Source: Oreocharis arfaki (lineage: Eukaryota > Chordata > Aves > Passeriformes > Paramythiidae). From it: 64,000 nt of DNA. Position 1 is the stretch's first letter. Every line of letters begins with the position of its first letter. The stretch covers positions 1,214,029-1,278,028 of the forward strand of contig VZRR01011463.1 in NCBI GenBank assembly GCA_013398015.1. The letters run 5' to 3'. The translations under genes were made by a program, and so were the position numbers. Under the pieces are notes generated by a model. It was not told the DNA's origin. It saw only the letters and a list, made by a program, of their open reading frames with translations, and ran no database searches. This document shows, in pieces, positions 63,430-64,000 of this stretch.

Positions 63430-64000
63430 GGGCAAGCATCATGGAGACAGGGATCCCGGCCTCGAGGACAGCTCAGAGGGCTTTGCGGAGGGGGCAAGGA
63501 CAGCTTGGGCGCTCCCTCGGTCTTCGTCTCCCTGCTGCCGGCCAAGGCCCAGGGATGCCCCCGGGGCAGTGCCTGGCAGAGAGCAGCCTCCTGGCACAGC
63601 CACTCCCCTTCGGCGGGCCAGGCTGTGAGCGTGCGTGTGTCCCCTTTGCGGGGCCGTCAGGCTCCGGCTCGCCGCGACCCGTGAAGCCCCGACGGGTCCC
63701 TGCGCAGCCCCGGTCCCGCCGCGGCGCGGCTCGCCCCGGCTCCCCGGCCGCACGCACACGCTGGGAAAGTTAATAACCGCATGGCTGCAAATGAAGTTTA
63801 TTAGGAGCTGGGGGAGGGGAGGGGGAAGGCAAAGGATATCCGCGGGGACCGCGGGCAAACGCGCAACTTGTTTGAACGAGCCTGCAGCGGGGGGAGCGGG
63901 AGGGTCGGGCAAGGATGGAGGCAGGGGAGGCAGGGGAGGCCGAGGGCAGAGCCGGGGCACGTGTGCGGCTCCACGCCGCCGGGCCAGCCAGAGGGCCGGG
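63430..64000. promoter_or_regulatory. CpG island, open at the right edge; probable ELOVL6 5' region
   Basis: Base composition changes sharply near 63430 from ordinary intron to GC-rich DNA dense in CpG, and stays so to the window edge. Inside are a CACGTG E-box (63959-63964), a guanine-run block that fits the G-quadruplex pattern (63889-63909) and another G-rich tract (63809-63828). Its position 5' of the ELOVL6 exon and at the boundary where the N-terminal exon should follow suggests that it is the downstream flank of the gene's promoter island. ELOVL6 is a known target of SREBP-1c and ChREBP, both of which can use E-box-like sites. No exon could be assigned inside it; the long minus-strand frame here (63439-63960) is what GC-rich DNA gives by chance. 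Confidence 0.7.

Larger units (their letters stand above)
14067..64000 (-). other. ELOVL6: ELOVL6 intron upstream of the exon (partial, may include 5' region)
   Basis: This stretch lies 5' of the exon on the minus strand and ends with the AG acceptor at 14067-14068. The exon coding the N-terminus should contain the bases for Trp-Met-Gln (TGCATCCA on the plus strand). I checked the occurrences of that string by eye and none sits in an ELOVL6-like context, so the start-codon exon probably lies beyond 64000. Whether the whole stretch is one intron or holds untranslated first exons cannot be decided here. Confidence 0.7.

Noticed and set aside
63439..63960. A 173-codon minus-strand protein in the CpG island
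   Set aside because: GC-rich DNA has few stops; the translation is mostly Pro, Arg, Ser and Gly with no domain, and frames in other phases are equally open.

Overview
This window is vertebrate nuclear DNA from a bird. The evidence is the interspersed repeats: several CR1 LINE copies with avian-type 3' ends, a solo ERVL-type LTR, and two SINEs that join a tRNA-Ile-like head to a CR1 tail. SINEs of that design (the TguSINE1 type) are known from passerine birds, so a songbird or other passerine is the best guess. Nothing prokaryotic is present, and almost none of the short reading frames can be supported as genes.

The one coding feature I can identify firmly is an internal exon of ELOVL6 on the minus strand (13935-14066). 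ELOVL6 is the ER fatty-acid elongase that extends C12-C16 acyl-CoAs. The exon has a canonical acceptor and donor and is open throughout. I searched by eye for the preceding exon (N-terminus with the start codon) and the following exon (histidine box) and found neither. They should lie beyond the right and left edges. The window therefore reads as about 13.9 kb of the downstream intron (1-13934), one exon, and about 50 kb of the upstream intron (14067 to the right edge). A CpG-dense, G-rich block at the right edge (about 63430-64000) is probably the inner shoulder of the ELOVL6 promoter island.

The introns hold mainly old repeats: tRNA/CR1 SINEs (1643-1792, 50260-50342), a solo LTR with a near-perfect target duplication (23131-23558), CR1 copies (31949-32706 with a second CR1 nested inside in the opposite orientation, 42271-42880, 45652-46133), a decayed ERVL-like reverse transcriptase fragment (about 48490-48780), MIR-like remnants, and simple repeats.

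Several blocks look regulatory: a CRE plus two inverted CCAAT boxes in a CpG-rich setting (60000-60290), a CCAAT/TATA/AP-1 arrangement (38260-38340), an E-box/NF-Y cluster with a carbohydrate-response-like spacing near the exon (15371-15496), two small CpG patches (7339-7430, 55928-56060) and an AT-rich, TAAT-dense block that resembles a conserved non-coding element (12040-12320). These functions are inferred. I see no convincing previously undescribed system.
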